Of a DNA stretch of 64,000 nucleotides, positions 39,538 to 53,004 are shown piece by piece. Source of the DNA: Glandiceps talaboti (lineage: Eukaryota; Hemichordata; Enteropneusta; Spengelidae); assembly GCF_964340395.1 (NCBI RefSeq), contig NC_135562.1:629501-693500 (forward strand). Direction: 5' to 3'. The translations under genes and the position numbers were made by a program. The stretch's first letter is position 1. Each line of letters starts with the position of its first letter. The notes beneath the pieces are model-generated. The model was not told the DNA's origin. It searched no databases and worked only from the letters and a program-made list of their open reading frames with translations.

Positions 39538-42170
39538 TTTGTCTTACCAATCCAAAGCAAGTATGCATTGTTCTGTGTATCCTTCTAGAAGTCTACAGCT
39601 ATATTTGTTATTTAGACCATATTTTCGACGAAATAGACATCCACCAATAGCTGCTGATGTGTGCTTGGATATTACAATATATCGTGTCTTCGTGTCACGT
39701 GTACGTGATTGATTTAAATAAACCTACACAGCGATTGTGTTCGCATACATCGAAAAGAAGCAATAAAGTGAACACACTTAATCTTGCTCAGCCTTAAGTA
39801 AACTTGAATGCTTGTCTTAAATGTGTCGATATTTCTCAAAAGGATCGCAAACATTCCTTACCGCAAAATCAATCTTGAAGTAATGTTTATGCGGAGTTTA
39901 GTTTTCCCGGAGTAGTTGATGTATGTGGCGAACCAACAGGTAGTCCTTGAAAGTCCTAAAATTACCCGAGGCACATCATTAATACAAGAGTAAGTGTTGA
40001 CATCTTTAAGCGTTCTGATAGGTCTTTTTCCGATGGCGCCTTGCTAAAGATGTAATGCACTTTCTTTCAGCTCAACAACCTTCTTGAAGCGAAAGGAAAA
40101 ATATAATCCGTTCATTCCACACAGGAATCCATCGCATTATATAATATGCGTGACTCTAGCTGTATGGAATTTTCATTTTCGTTTAAAAACCTTTGATATC
40201 ATATTTGTTGGGTGTAAAATCCCCCTCGTTTCTGTATATCATGGAGTTACATGTTGTATGTACATCTTATCACTAGTAAATGCACACAGCAAACCTGGTT
40301 TTTAAAAGAAGCTTCATTCAGGATTTGTAAGGGTAAACAACATTACATTCATCGGTTGATAAAGATTAGTTTTAAGCAATTTAAAAGAATGAAGCCTGTG
40401 CAATGTTCACGATATAATAACAGTGACATTTCATATGATACGATGAATCGGAGTAACCACGGTCTTCATGTGTGATCGCTGTTACATATCTATATAGGAA
40501 TTGTTATTATTAATCACTCGTTGAAACAGTTTCGACATAACTCGTTCGTTTTACATTTATGAAAGCACGTATACAATACAAAATTGCATCATACAATTTA
40601 CGAAGTCAATTATATCACAGCAGACAGCAATACTCACACGAAAATCATTTATATTGATGTCGTTATCATTTCATCTTGCTGGGTCATGAAGCATTTGAGC
40701 TGAGCCTGAGATTAAATAATGAAAAAAAAGTTCTGTTTCACGTTCGAAAAGATTTGAACATTGATTATGATTTTATACATAACCGATTTTTATCAAAGCT
40801 GTCAATTGTCGTGTATGATGCCACACTATGAATATAAGAATTACTCTGAAATATAGTCACTGTGAATATGATAATTACTCTAAAATATAGTCACTGTGAA
40901 TGTGAGTAATACTCTGAAATATAGTCACTGTGAATGTGAGTAATACTCTGAAATATAGTCACTGTGAATGTGAGTAATACTCTGAAATATAGTCGTGTGA
41001 ATCTGAAATATAGTGAGAATGATAATACGAAAAGTGAAAATGCTGGATCTGGACAAATCATGATACACTAACAGCAAACAATATATCTTGAATCTAGGCG
41101 AGGTAATGATTTGAGTTATTGGATAAAACCAAAACATAAAAGCGTGCCAATTAGGCATGACCGGCTTTATACCAGTGTCGTTTAGCCAGAAGTGATGACA
41201 GGGTAAGCCGATGTGGCTAATTGGAAGAAATACGGGTCTGGGTTATATGAGCGCTATGAAATTTTGATATTAAAGACAGCGTATTCTTCCTGTCAGTAAA
41301 GGTGAACTGAACTACAACTACTAACTTAATTATTTTACGCCTGGAGGCTTTTTTTCTGTGCTCTAAAGAATATATTAGGCAAAGTCACGAGTGTTTTCTT
41401 ATTTACAATGATTCATGGTGTAGGAGGGTTGAAATGCTGGGATTTCTTTTCTGTACCTTCACGAATATCGATGGAAACCGAGGCAAATATGCTCGTCGTG
41501 ATGCTATCAATGAAACTGACTAAAACATGTTTCTATGAATTCAAAAGACATAGACGTTCTTTGACCCACCCAAGGCAACCTTGATTGAGAATTCGAAAAG
41601 GAGTGAATCGTTATAGCGGGCGAGGTAATGGTGTGATTTACAATACGTTTTACAACGATAATTACTGTCTACTAACCACTGACCGTGAATCATATATTAT
41701 AGATTATGATGATAGTTCAATCTCGACTTGCTATGAAAATAATGAAACCATCCCTCAAGAGGAGGAGAGATATAAGAAAACTAAAATCGACGGCGTTTCG
41801 TTAACGAGCTTATATTGTTGAATATATCGTGTTTACTGTATATAGTAATATATAGCGTGAAAACTAAATTACAAATATTGATCTCGCCTACAATTCATAG
41901 CAAATACAACTTTATGCCAAGAGAACTCTTTTGTAATTATAAATAGATATTACGTGTTATAAGCCAACATTACCATAGTTTAATGATAAACTGTAGACTG
42001 TTACTGTAAAAGTCTATTTTTATATTCCAGTGATGAAAAGCTTTCAGGATATCCATGTCAACTTTTAAACGATGTGACGTGGCCAGCAGATACTCAAACA
42101 AACAAAATACTGTGATGATGTCAAAGGACCCGTCCTTATATCATTTGTGGGATTGACGTAATCATGGTTC
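39538..42170. other. Upstream of the receptor gene; no other gene recognised
   Basis: It should hold the receptor promoter, but I see no decisive TATA box or initiator. A frame at 41585-41821 (YDDSSISTCYENNETIP) lacks an ATG and splice context. The rest is AT-rich. Confidence 0.4.
40838..41012. repeat. 34-bp minisatellite, about 5 copies
   Basis: The unit is ACTCTGAAATATAGTCACTG plus TGAATGTGAGTAAT. The last copies are shortened. Confidence 0.93.
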
Positions 42171-42171
42171 G

Positions 42172-42790
42172 ATGTATGCTTGGCATGTAATGACGTAAGT
42201 ATGGCTTGTAGTGACGATGTAGGCACGGCATGTAATGACGTAAGTATGGCTTGTAGTGACGATGTAGGCACGGCAAGTAATGACGTAAGTATGGCTTGTA
42301 GTGACGATGTAGGCACGGCATGTAATGACGTAAGTATGGCTTGTAGTGATATATGATGTAGGCACGGCATGTAATGGCGTAAATATAGCTTGTAGCGATG
42401 ATGCGAGCACAACAAGTAATGACGTAAGTATGGCTTGTAGTGATGATGTAAGCACGGCAAGTAATGACGTAAATATAGCTTGTAGCGATGATGTAAGCAC
42501 GGCAAGTAATGACGTAAATATGGCTTGTAGTGATGATGTAAGCACGGCAAGTAATGACGTAAATATGGCTTGTAGTGATGATGCAGGCACGGCAAGTGAT
42601 GACGTAATATGACATGTAGTGATGATGTAAGCATGGCAAATAATGACGTAAATATGGCTTGTAGTGATGATGTAGGCACGGCAAGTGATGACGTAATATG
42701 ACTTGTAGTGACGATGTAAGCACGGCAAGTAATGACGTAAATATGGCTTGCAGTGATGATGTAGGCACGGCAAGTAATGACGTAAGAAAA
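42172..42790. repeat. 45-bp minisatellite, about 13 copies
   Basis: The unit is TGACGTAAGTATGGCTTGTA plus GTGACGATGTAGGCACGGCATGTAA. Being a multiple of three, it keeps 210-248-codon frames open on the minus strand. Each unit contains TGACGTAA (a CRE/ATF-like site) and GTAAGT or GTAAAT. Confidence 0.96.
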
Positions 42791-43068
42791 GCATGAAATG
42801 ATGCGCCTCATAGCGGTCTAAAAATCATCACTTTTGTGTTAATCTATACTTTTGCACGTTAATGATTCCCATAAAAATAACGTTCGCATTTACAACCACG
42901 GTATTACTGACTAAAATTGTAACCAGGCAACAGGAAGGTACGCCATATCATTGGCTAGTTCTGTAAATCATAGACTCAAAGATCCAATTCATATATCTCA
43001 ATTTTACATAGAAAATAAAATATATGCTTGCGAAATGTTACACACTCACATATACACATATATAAATT

Positions 43069-43071
<3 letters not shown>

Positions 43072-43102
<31 letters not shown>

Positions 43103-43146
43103 TGTATGTATGTATGTATGTATGTATGTATGTATGTATGTATGTA

Positions 43147-43179
<33 letters not shown>

Positions 43180-43194
43180 ATGTATGTATGTATG

Positions 43195-43225
<31 letters not shown>

Positions 43226-43237
43226 GTACGTACGTAC

Positions 43238-43275
<38 letters not shown>

Positions 43276-43292
43276 ATGTATGTATGTATGTA

Positions 43293-43331
<39 letters not shown>

Positions 43332-43445
43332 ATGTATGTATGTATGTATGTATGTATGTATGTATGTATGTATGTATGTATGTATGTATGTATTTGTGTG
43401 TGTATGTATGTATGTATGTATGTATGTATGTATGTATGTATTTGC
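43072..43445. repeat. (ATGT)n/(CTGT)n compound microsatellite
   Basis: 374 bp of ATGT with GTGT, ACGT and CTGT blocks. Confidence 0.98.
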
Positions 43446-45450
43446 CCAATGTATGTATGTACACATCTATTTATTTGTCTGTATATTTCCATTGCTTTTA
43501 TTTTCCCAAGTTAGAATACACCTTTCCTTACAATTCCTTTTAGACTTCCTTAGTGTCAAATTTATGACGTGGACGTTGTTTTGATAATGTAAGTTCTTAA
43601 GTCTATTCTGTCAATAAAGATTACTCTGGGTGAAGTGATGATTATTAGGAATAGGATATATTCGTTAGCCAATCCTGCAACCGAAAAAGAAGATGTAACG
43701 CGACTCTCTTAATGACGACTAAATAAAGATCAGATTACTCTGTATAACATTTGAGCAATATACAGTCATACATTTAAAAGCAACATCTTTTACTGGGAAT
43801 CTTGAATAATTTGTCTTAAATATAAAATCTTCTTACCTCATACTTGACATCAGCAAAATGATTTCAAAGAGGAATCCAAATTGAAATTTGATTTTAGCAA
43901 ATACCTATCATTTTTATACCAAGCAAAGATTTTGAGCCTAATTTGGTCGAGTTTGGCCATACCTTGAACATATTGTGGTTGTCTAATATGTAATGATCAT
44001 TAATTTAAAGTGGGCATATGGATTTTTTTCAGGTAAAGCAGTTTTATAAATTAAAAAGTAAATAGCCAGTTCTAAGCCATAAGGCCACTTTAAGTCTACA
44101 GTTAGATTCTACAAATTAAAGTCAAACAATATTCTAAGAAACCAAATCATCAACACAGATTGAACTCAGGGCCATCAAGGAATACAATCTTTTGTTCATG
44201 TTGTACTCCATACATCGTCTCCTATGCAGTTTATATTTCCACTACACACTAATCAACATATTGCATCTTTGTCCACATTTTACTCATTACATATTCCGTT
44301 TCCTATGCATTTGATCTTCCCACTACACCCTGATCAACTATTACACGAAGAAGACTCAACTTTCGCGTTGACGCCTATTGTAAACATTTTATACAATGAG
44401 TTAACAAAACAACCAATGTTGCAATCATGACGTCATGACAAACACAATAATATATATCATAGTTTCATGCAAATATTTAAGATATTCCCTGAGTGTACAT
44501 ATTCTGATTATAGTTCTTCTACTGCAACTTCTCCTTCTACACTGTGTAAACATCCAAAAACGATTATTACCCCAGTTTTCGGTTGTCAATATATAGTTTA
44601 TTCAAAAAGTTTGATAGGAAGTAAATAACCAACAAACAAGATGTGCCAAATTGAGTCCAACCCTTATGCAACTCTTAACACTGCATTAGCCATAAACCAT
44701 AACACCCTTTCACCCCTTACTGCTTTATGATTTGGAAGATTGTAAGTGTAACGAGGTGGGCGTCCTCATCACTTATGCAGTGTCGGAGTTGTAGAAGGGT
44801 TGGACGCGATTTGTCACGGATTAAATCTACACCTCGCATTATTACTTTTATCTATTAAACCATTTCTTTGCATATTATGTCTTATTCGTAGACACCAAAT
44901 AACAAACTCTCGAATTACATCATTTAGTGAACTTCGTTATCGGCTGCAAACTAAATTACATGCTGATGATAAATTGTAGAGATGCGACACTCCGATAATA
45001 TCTCATGTTACTTTTTTGTCATTTGGGATTTCAAATTATTCACACAAATTGCCGAAAGGAAGTACTGAAATGGGATATAGGACACACGATGTTTATCAAC
45101 CAACGATTCTTATCAATATCCTTAAGATATGCCATGTGTATTTTTTTAATTTGAAATTCAAAGCATTTACAAAATTCAAAACGAAAGTAATGCAATTGCA
45201 CATACAATATAAACTGTTAGATTGATCAACTGTTATTTTCTTGAGATTTGCAAATGTTCTACAACTGCATTTTTTTATAATCGTCTGTAATTCGTCGCAA
45301 TACTGTAAAAATCGGTATTATTCCATGACTATTCAAACGCCATGCTGATTAGTTCAATTATTTGGTGCTAGAGTATCTAGGCCTTATATATATAATATAT
45401 AATATTAATGTATGGATACGTACGGTACCCTCAATATTCTGTAAATAATA
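43446..45450. other. No gene recognised
   Basis: At 43995-44095 is a compact copy of the foldback family (TGGGCATATGGATTTTTTT ... AAGGCCACTTTAAG). Otherwise AT-rich and without motif. Confidence 0.45.
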
Positions 45451-45454
45451 TTTA

Positions 45455-46150
45455 TGACCTGAAATCTTTGGAATCTGGTGTTTGTATGTCTAAAATCTTT
45501 GGAATCTGGTGTTTGTATGCCTCAAATCTATGTAATCTGGTGTTTGTATGCCTCAAATCTTTGGAATGTGGTGTTTGTAAGTCTAAAATCTTTGGAATCT
45601 GGTGTTTGTATGCCTCAAATCCTTGGAATCTGGTGTTTGTATGTCTAAAATCTTTGGAATGTGGTGTTTGTATGCCTCAAATCCTTGGAATCTGGTGTTT
45701 GTATGTCTAAAATCTTTGGAATCTGGTGTTTGTATGCCTCAAATCCTTGGAATCTGGTGTTTGTATGTCTAAAATCTTTGGAATCTGGTGTTTGTATGCC
45801 TCAAATCCTTGGAATCTGGTGTTTGTACGTCTAAAATCTTTGGAATCTGGTGTTTACATGCCTCAAATAATTTAAATCTGGTGTTTGTATGTCTAAAATC
45901 TTTGGAATCTGGTGTTTGTATGTCTAAAATCTTTGGAATCTGGTGTTTGTATGCCTCAAATCTTTGGAATGTGGTGTTTATATGTCTAAAATCTTTGGAA
46001 TCTGGTGTTTGTATGCCTCAAATCCTTGGAATCTGGTGTTTACATGTCTAAAATCTTTGGGATCTGGTGTTTGTATGTTTCAAATCATTGAAATCTGGTG
46101 TTTGTATGTCTAAAATCTTTGGAATCCGGTGTTTGTATGTCTCAAATCTT
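45455..46150. repeat. 31-bp minisatellite, about 22 copies
   Basis: The unit is AATCTTTGGAATCTGGTGTT plus TGTATGTCTAA. Two unit types (ending GTCTAA and GCCTCA) tend to alternate, suggesting a 62-bp dimer. Confidence 0.97.
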
Positions 46151-46451
46151 TATAACTACCAGGCAAAATAGTTAACAAATTGTGTATTTCAAAACTAAAA
46201 CAGATGTTTTAATTGTCACGAATATTTTTTATGTTACATTTATTAGATGAATAAATGTAAGATAAACATGAATTTGTGACTCTGAATTTAAAGAGTTTAA
46301 CTCCCTGTTAATGTTGTAATGCATTATGTTTGCTACATCAAAAAACACAACCACATCCTTCAAGACAGTGCCATGTGTGACTTTTTTGTCTACGAAGTAT
46401 ATAAATATAAAGAAAGTTACCAATTCACGAAACCCTAGGTTTTATTAATTA

Positions 46452-46520
46452 CCAAATGTAATGTAATGTAATGTAATGTAATGTAATGTAATGTAATGTA
46501 ATGTAACGTAATCCTAACCC
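46452..46520. repeat. (TAATG)n with CCTAACCCTAACCC
   Basis: Ten pentanucleotide units followed by two and a half telomere-like CCCTAA units, just before the MITE copy. Confidence 0.9.
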
Positions 46521-46534
46521 TAACCCAATTATGA

Positions 46535-46746
46535 CGGTAATGGGATTTGGAGCCGGTGGCAGCGATGGGATAACAAAAAACAAAAAGAGTGCAATGTTAG
46601 ACTATACAATGAGTCAAATAACAATGTGACCCTCCCCTACTCTCATTTTCTAAAATATGGCCCTCCCCTGAGAGCCGATTTGAAAAAAGTGAATCCCCAC
46701 GAATTTCATCGGCCCTCCCTCCCTGTAAATTTTGAAATCTCCCTTA
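46535..46746. mobile_element. Diverged inverted copy of the GGGAGC-TIR MITE
   Basis: It reads, on the reverse strand, TAAGGGAGATTTCAAAATTT, then GGGAGGG blocks and the GGTGGCAGCG/TTTGACTC stretch found in the 15.8- and 56.7-kb copies. It follows a (TAATG)n run. Confidence 0.5.
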
Positions 46747-46749
46747 GAC

Positions 46750-49010
46750 CTTGTCGTAGGTAATAATTCTGGACGGAGTAAGTGAGTGTGACTCTACACA
46801 CCTTCACTTTAATAGAAGTCAAAATGCCTGAGGGTTTTTATGGGTGTTCTGTAAAGATGTAGGGCGGAACACTGTTGCTATGCCAACACTGACGAGCATT
46901 GACAAGTAACGAAGGTACTCGTGAAAGTTGGAGAGTGAGTGTTGAATACAAATAAACATTGGAATCAGTCTTTGAAAACAGCTTTAAGGTACAACTCTGT
47001 CAAAATTCACATGTTTTATTTCATCAATGAAGCATAGGTCGCTGTTACATTGTTTACTTGCTACAAATTCAATTTAACAAGTTTACTTGTTCGGTGTATA
47101 GTATTGAAACGTGGGTAGAATCAAGGCGGATCCTTAGGATATACTTAACTTAGTCAACTCAACATAATGGAATGGAATGGAACAGCATGACTTCAACACT
47201 AATTTTTTGACAAGTTTCTCTGCGATCACGACAAGAGAAAAAGTGAGATTAAACTTCAGCTTAGCACAGGCAGAAATGGAGCCTTGAAAAACATTATCTC
47301 TTTAGGAATTTGTGGCAAAAGTATTTACAAATTAAAAATAAAATAGTATATAAAAGTAGATGCTGTTATAACTGTGATAAATAGTAGTGTAAAAGCAACA
47401 AGTAATAAAATACTTATCAAATCACTATAATCCTGGATATTTGGAATAACAAGGCATATAGACAACATAATTCGTCGGGCACATGGCCTACCATTATCTT
47501 GCCTATGTGCATTTTGTCAAAGAATTGTTATTAGAAACGCCAAGAATTATATTGATTAATAAATTGTTACATTTACACTCATATTACAACACTGTGGTGA
47601 ACTACAGTTACCTTGTACTCGTCCTGGTTTCTGTATACTGGAAAATATAAGCATAAACAACACCTGACGATCTATATTGGGCTTTTATTTTCTTAGCAAA
47701 TATGATGAATTTTAAATCATATGTTCACGTTTTGGTTATCTCTATTTACACTTACACTTTACCAATGAAAATACTACAAACAATAATTGTAATCCATGGT
47801 TTTTGAAACGTATTTTTATCAGCAAAATGTCAAAACAGTGAAAGAAAATATAAACCAAAATAGATCGGAAGGTGTTATTTATGATTCTGTATTTGAAACT
47901 TTAATGGTATCACTATCATCAATGACATTATACCAGACATATCCACAATCTGTTGACGCTGTAATGATCATAAGAACACTCAGTTTCTGTATTTTTGTTC
48001 TTCATCTTTCATCTGTAATTTTTATAAAAGCTTTGCCCTATAGATAATTCCTCTGTGCGATTGACTACTATTTTCTACCGACGTTTGATGTACAATCCAT
48101 TACTGTAACATTGGTTTTTGCCTAAAGGTAGCGATTTGTTTTTTTGTTTTGACCTTTTAGTAAACGGTCATAATTTCATACAGACACATCAAGTACTTTA
48201 TAAACATACGGAAGCCGCTTTTACAAGACATAAAACAATTGTGGCAAACGGTAAATACTTTGAAAGCCTTGTCTCAGTGATCCGAATTCGTCTGACGTTT
48301 AACTGACGACATCCTGTCCAATGGAATAGACATCACGTAGTACTTTTAACTAGCTTAAGATTTTGCATTGCTCTGCCTCAAGCAGAATATTTTATTCATT
48401 GCGTATTGATGAATTATCATGTCTTTGTTATTCATACTTATCAAAACATTACGGTACTTGTATTGTTAGACGTTATGGTGTAAACTTAAAGCTACTTCTG
48501 TCAAATTATTCGTGAAAGGTAGTGTTTAGACGTTACTGTTTTACGACATTACTGATAGAACTGTTTGTATTCGGTTTGCTGTTATACATAATAGTTTTGT
48601 TTTTCATTTCCTTGACTATACAATATAAATATGAACACATCTTGTAAAATCATCAATCGTTATGTATCCCTTTTGGAGCAAATTTTAAAATAAAGGTCTT
48701 TACAATGTAAATCATTTTACAAAATTCAGGAACGAGACTTGTGGTGATCGTTGAAAGTATAGATATGAGTGTGTTGTACAGGTGATAAATATCGTAACCT
48801 ATTTGACATGGACCTTTTTGAATTGCGGTAAGGCTGCTATGTGTATGTGTTTGTTTTAATATTTATTCATTTATGTTATGGACTTTGTTGGGAGTGACAG
48901 CCTCTAACATTATTCAGGGTGATAACCCAGTACCAATCGATTTAAATGACACATAATGATTAACATTTTTAATGATTATAATGTTATTACTTTCGAGTAC
49001 GTTTTATGCG
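46750..49010. other. No gene recognised
   Basis: AT-rich, no repeat array. Short frames (for example 47796-48047) have no recognisable domain. Confidence 0.45.
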
Positions 49011-49011
49011 T

Positions 49012-49196
49012 GTGTGTATGTGTATGTGTATGTGAATGTGTGTGGGTATGTATGTATGTATGTATGTATGTATGTATGTATGTATGTATGTATGTATATG
49101 TGTATGTATCTATTTTATGTATCTATCTATGTATGTATGTATGTATGTATGTATGTATATACATGTATGTGTATTGTGTGTGTGCTGTGTGTGTAG
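49012..49196. repeat. (ATGT)n microsatellite
   Basis: An imperfect GTAT/GTGT array. Confidence 0.96.
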
Positions 49197-50069
49197 TGAT
49201 GTGTATTATAGACTTTACGGCAGTGTCAGTTGTTATTCTGATTTACTAATGTCAACTTTCACTCTACTGTCTGATTTGACTTGACTCACAAATGATCGCA
49301 TACGTTTGGCATAAACTGCCTTGTGTCTCATCTTATAGCTATTGTTGAAATTAGCTTCATTTAAAGACATCTCTACTTGTATGTACTACTAAGCTTGTAT
49401 ATTATTGTGTTGGATAGTTGATTCAGTTGCCACACGTTATTTATGATAATAGACACCATGTCATCCTCTCTTTCAAATGTTTGAAATGACGTAAAATTAC
49501 TCACAAGTTTTAGACCATATGTCACTTAAACTGGCGATACTACATTTTCAATACAAAGTTCGTTTTTCTACCTAATGACAATTTTCCCTTTGAAATTCAA
49601 TGCGTTGGTCACAATCTGACTCTGATTGGGATTCTGACTATCGGTGCTATCATCTAAGGCGACGTCAAAACGTACACATTGTGAATCTACGGATTAACCA
49701 CACGTAGGCATATGTTATAAATATTCGTATGCTAACAATATTATGGCATCAATAAATTGATATTCAATCAAAACACCTTAGTTATTAGTTTTATAACATT
49801 TGATTTTATGTAAATTACATCTTATAAAACAGACAATTATGAGTGATGGATACTAATTCAGCACATTTACTGATGAAACAGCTTGGTGATACGTACCGAC
49901 AGTAATGCATGAATTGTTTCATTAACTTGTCTACACTTAGTTGGCGTCCTTCAGCGTCATTCTCATAAATAGTCAAATTGCTCGTTTGTCAAAAATAATT
50001 ATTTACGCATTCTGAATCTTTGGTTTCACAAATATCAAAAATCATTTTCTGAAATGAGTAACAATATAA

Positions 50070-50094
50070 ATGAATGAATGAATGAATGAATGAA

Positions 50095-50133
<39 letters not shown>

Positions 50134-50220
50134 ATGAATGAATGAATGAATGAATGAATGAATGAATGAATGAATGAATGAATGAATGAATGAATGAATG
50201 AATGAATGAATGAATGAGCG
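50070..50220. repeat. (AATG)n/(AATA)n microsatellite
   Basis: GAAT, AATA, and GAAT blocks. Confidence 0.97.
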
Positions 50221-50221
50221 A

Positions 50222-51078
50222 ACACATGAATGAAGAGATGTATGCATGGGATAATGAATGGACGAATGTAATACGTAAACAGACCACACATTAATTATAT
50301 TTACGAGTTCCATGCAAAGAAAAAACTTGCTGGGTTTACAACAAACTAGTTCTATGCAAAGAAATCACGAACAATCAAACCTTTCTAATATGGTAAACAA
50401 GGAACAACTTTGACCACTATAAACGACACCAATCATTATTAGATAATGCTATACTTTGACAAACACAACTTGGAGACAAATCACAGGGACCTGGAAACAC
50501 TCTTACTTCTAGCGATCATAAAATACCTAAAAAGTTTATGGACATTATTAATATTAACACGTGCACATGCATGAATTAAAGCACCGGCCAATTTCTTCGG
50601 CTGAGAGGGTTCAGGGCTTAGTAGGAGAGTGAACCTGTTTTTGAAAATTGGAACTAGTGTTCAACTGTTTTTAAAATGCTGACTTCGCTGCCAGGAGTTG
50701 TGAAATATTCAGTACACTAGGAATGTCAAGGATTTAGAACTAGAGAAGCTATTTCCGTTTGAAATCCCTCAATAATATAATTAGGGTTGCTTTTGTATTG
50801 AAAATCATTTGATTTTTACCGATTTCTATAAAGTCACTTCACAATTTCTTGCACCACTGGTTACGTTAAACCTATTGTATAAACCATATTGTGATTTCAA
50901 TGATTTTTCAATCCTATGATATTTGCAAGACAATTACTAGACAGATGATGACGTGGGATGACTAGATATTATCATCAATATGTGAACTCCCATCAACAGC
51001 TGATCTTTTAATTACATTTCAATTCAGTGCTTCGACGTTTTTGCTTTCTGTTTTAGTTTACTTGGTTGTTTTGTTATT
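50222..51078. other. No gene recognised
   Basis: AT-rich with no repeat or reading frame of note. Confidence 0.4.
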
Positions 51079-51330
51079 GTATGTGTGTATGTATGTATGT
51101 ATGTATGTATGTATGTATGTATGTATGTATGTATGTATGTATGTATGTATGTATGTATGTTTGTTTGTTTGTTTGTTTGTTTGTTTGTTTTTGTTTAAAG
51201 TGAATATTTCCTGCCAAATAGCCTGGTTATCAGTTTGTCCGCGTGTCCTGTTTCCTGTTGCTTGTTTGTTTGTTTGTTGGTTGGTTGGTTGGTTGGTTGG
51301 TTGGTTGGTTGGTTGGTTGGTTGGTTGGTT
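51079..51330. repeat. (ATGT)n, (TTGT)n and (GGTT)n
   Basis: Two arrays, 51079-51195 and 51268-51330, separated by 70 bp of unique sequence. Confidence 0.97.
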
Positions 51331-51469
51331 AAAATGAATTTACTCGTGTTAAATATCCTTTCTACATATACTAGTATATATGTACGTGCGTATGTGTGTG
51401 TATGTGTGTGTGGTTGTGTGTGTGAACTATGATGTGATTATAATATGTTATGAATTATCAATAGAATAG

Positions 51470-52010
51470 AATAACATAGGATAGAACAGAACAGGGCACA
51501 GCAGAACACAACACAACACAACACAACACAACACAACACAACACAACACAACACAACACAACACAACACAGCACAGCACAGCAGAGCAGAGCAGAGCAGA
51601 GCAGAGCAGAACAGAACAGAACAGAACAGAACAGAACAGAACAGATCAGATCAGATCAGATCAGAACAGAACAGAACAGAACAGAACAGAACAGAATAGA
51701 ATAGAATAGAATAGAATAGAACAGATCAGAACAGAACAGAACAGAACAGAACAGAATATAATATAATAGAACAGAAAAAACAGCAGGGCAGAACAGAACA
51801 GAACAGAACAGAACAGAACAGATCAGATCAAAACAAAACAAAACAAAACAGAACAGAACAGAACAGAACAGATCAGAACAGAACAGAGCAGAACAGAACA
51901 GAATATAATATAATAGAACAGAAAAAACAGCAGGGCAGAACAGAACAGAACAGAACAGAACAGAACAGAACAGAACAGAACAGAATAGAATAGAATAGAA
52001 TAGAAAATAT
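51470..52010. repeat. Pentanucleotide array (ACACA / AGCAG / AGAAC / AGATC / AGAAT)
   Basis: 540 bp of AACAC, AGCAC, AGAAC, AGATC and AGAAT pentamers. A block of about 110 bp (with AATATAATATAATAGAACAG and AACAGCAGGGCAG) occurs twice, at 51750-51810 and 51900-51950. Confidence 0.97.
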
Positions 52011-52400
52011 TAATATAATTAGTATATTTACTTAGGTGATTACGTTATTAATATAATTTCGTCCTATTGCATCATCTTTTTTATACAAATATCGAAAGGT
52101 TAGAGGATGTACTGAGCCGCACAATATGGACAATAAAAAGGGAGCATCAGCTTTATAGAAATCGGTAACATTAAAAAGTACTTAATCTGGAAACCATCTT
52201 TTGTTTGCAACTTTTGCCCATATTTCAGTAAAATTTGCATAAATTGTTTTAAACAGGGGAATATTGTTTATTTTGCATCTTGTGCTTCCTATGTAATCTG
52301 ACTACCATTGGACAAATATTACAATCTGATATACCCCTGGTATTTCAACTCAATATATAGCCATAGTTATACCAACTGATACAACTTTGTGTGTTTCCAG

Positions 52401-52440
52401 TTAAGCAGACAAAGAAGAAAACAGCAGAAGATTATATGAG
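52401..52440 (+). other. Candidate 40-nt exon of an unidentified transcript
   Basis: Acceptor TGTGTTTCCAG, 40 nt reading KQTKKKTAEDYM in one frame, then donor GTGAGT. Both sites are strong but no neighbouring exon joins it. It could be a 5'UTR exon of the NIDO gene or chance. Confidence 0.25.
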
Positions 52441-52534
52441 GTGAGTAGGAAACTTTTAGTTGTCAACTTTTTATTCGAATAGTGGTTCAAGAAGGACAAG
52501 TTCGCGGTTATTAAACTAAAAATTACCCAACGGC

Positions 52535-52640
52535 CGAGTACGCGACGCGGCTGTCTCGACCATGCCATGGCCGCGCCGATTCTTACAGTACGCGACGTGG
52601 CTGTCTCGACCCTGCCAAGGCCTACGGTACGTACGCGTCG
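52535..52640. other. CpG-rich duplicated segment
   Basis: AGTACGCGACGCGGCTGTCT is repeated after 50 bp with one change, in a short CpG-dense island within AT-rich DNA. Confidence 0.6.
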
Positions 52641-53004
52641 TAATTTTGTCGGTTTCTGTCGATTGTTGCTTTAATAATTGTCTTAATAATAAGATGTAAG
52701 CTTATCCTCGTGTCTGTTTTATTCAAAAGATGATGGAAATCCTGTCCAAACTACATTTAGTAGGATAACCCTGTTCGATCTCAAACTAGCTATTTACAGT
52801 ACGAGTGTTGGAATTTGATTCAGTCAAATTTGATTAATAGCCATATGGGTCAATGGTACGATTTTTGGCGATCGTTCAGCCATTTCGTCAAAAGATACAT
52901 TTTCTCGTTTTTCTTATCTGTACCTCATATTCTTTTTAGCCGTATTCATTCATTCATGCATGTAACTATCAAAGCCGAGGAAAACATTACCCTCAGCAAT
53001 GATA

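Noticed and set aside
41585-41821. 78-codon acidic frame
   Set aside because: It has no ATG at the start and no family resemblance; kept as unannotated sequence.
42065-42811. Three overlapping frames of 210-248 codons on the minus strand
   Set aside because: They are products of the 45-bp tandem repeat; the same repeat is open in several frames and has no non-repeat coding part.
46500-46520. CCTAACCCTAACCC as a telomere or interstitial telomere
   Set aside because: Only about two and a half units, flanked by ordinary repeat and MITE sequence.
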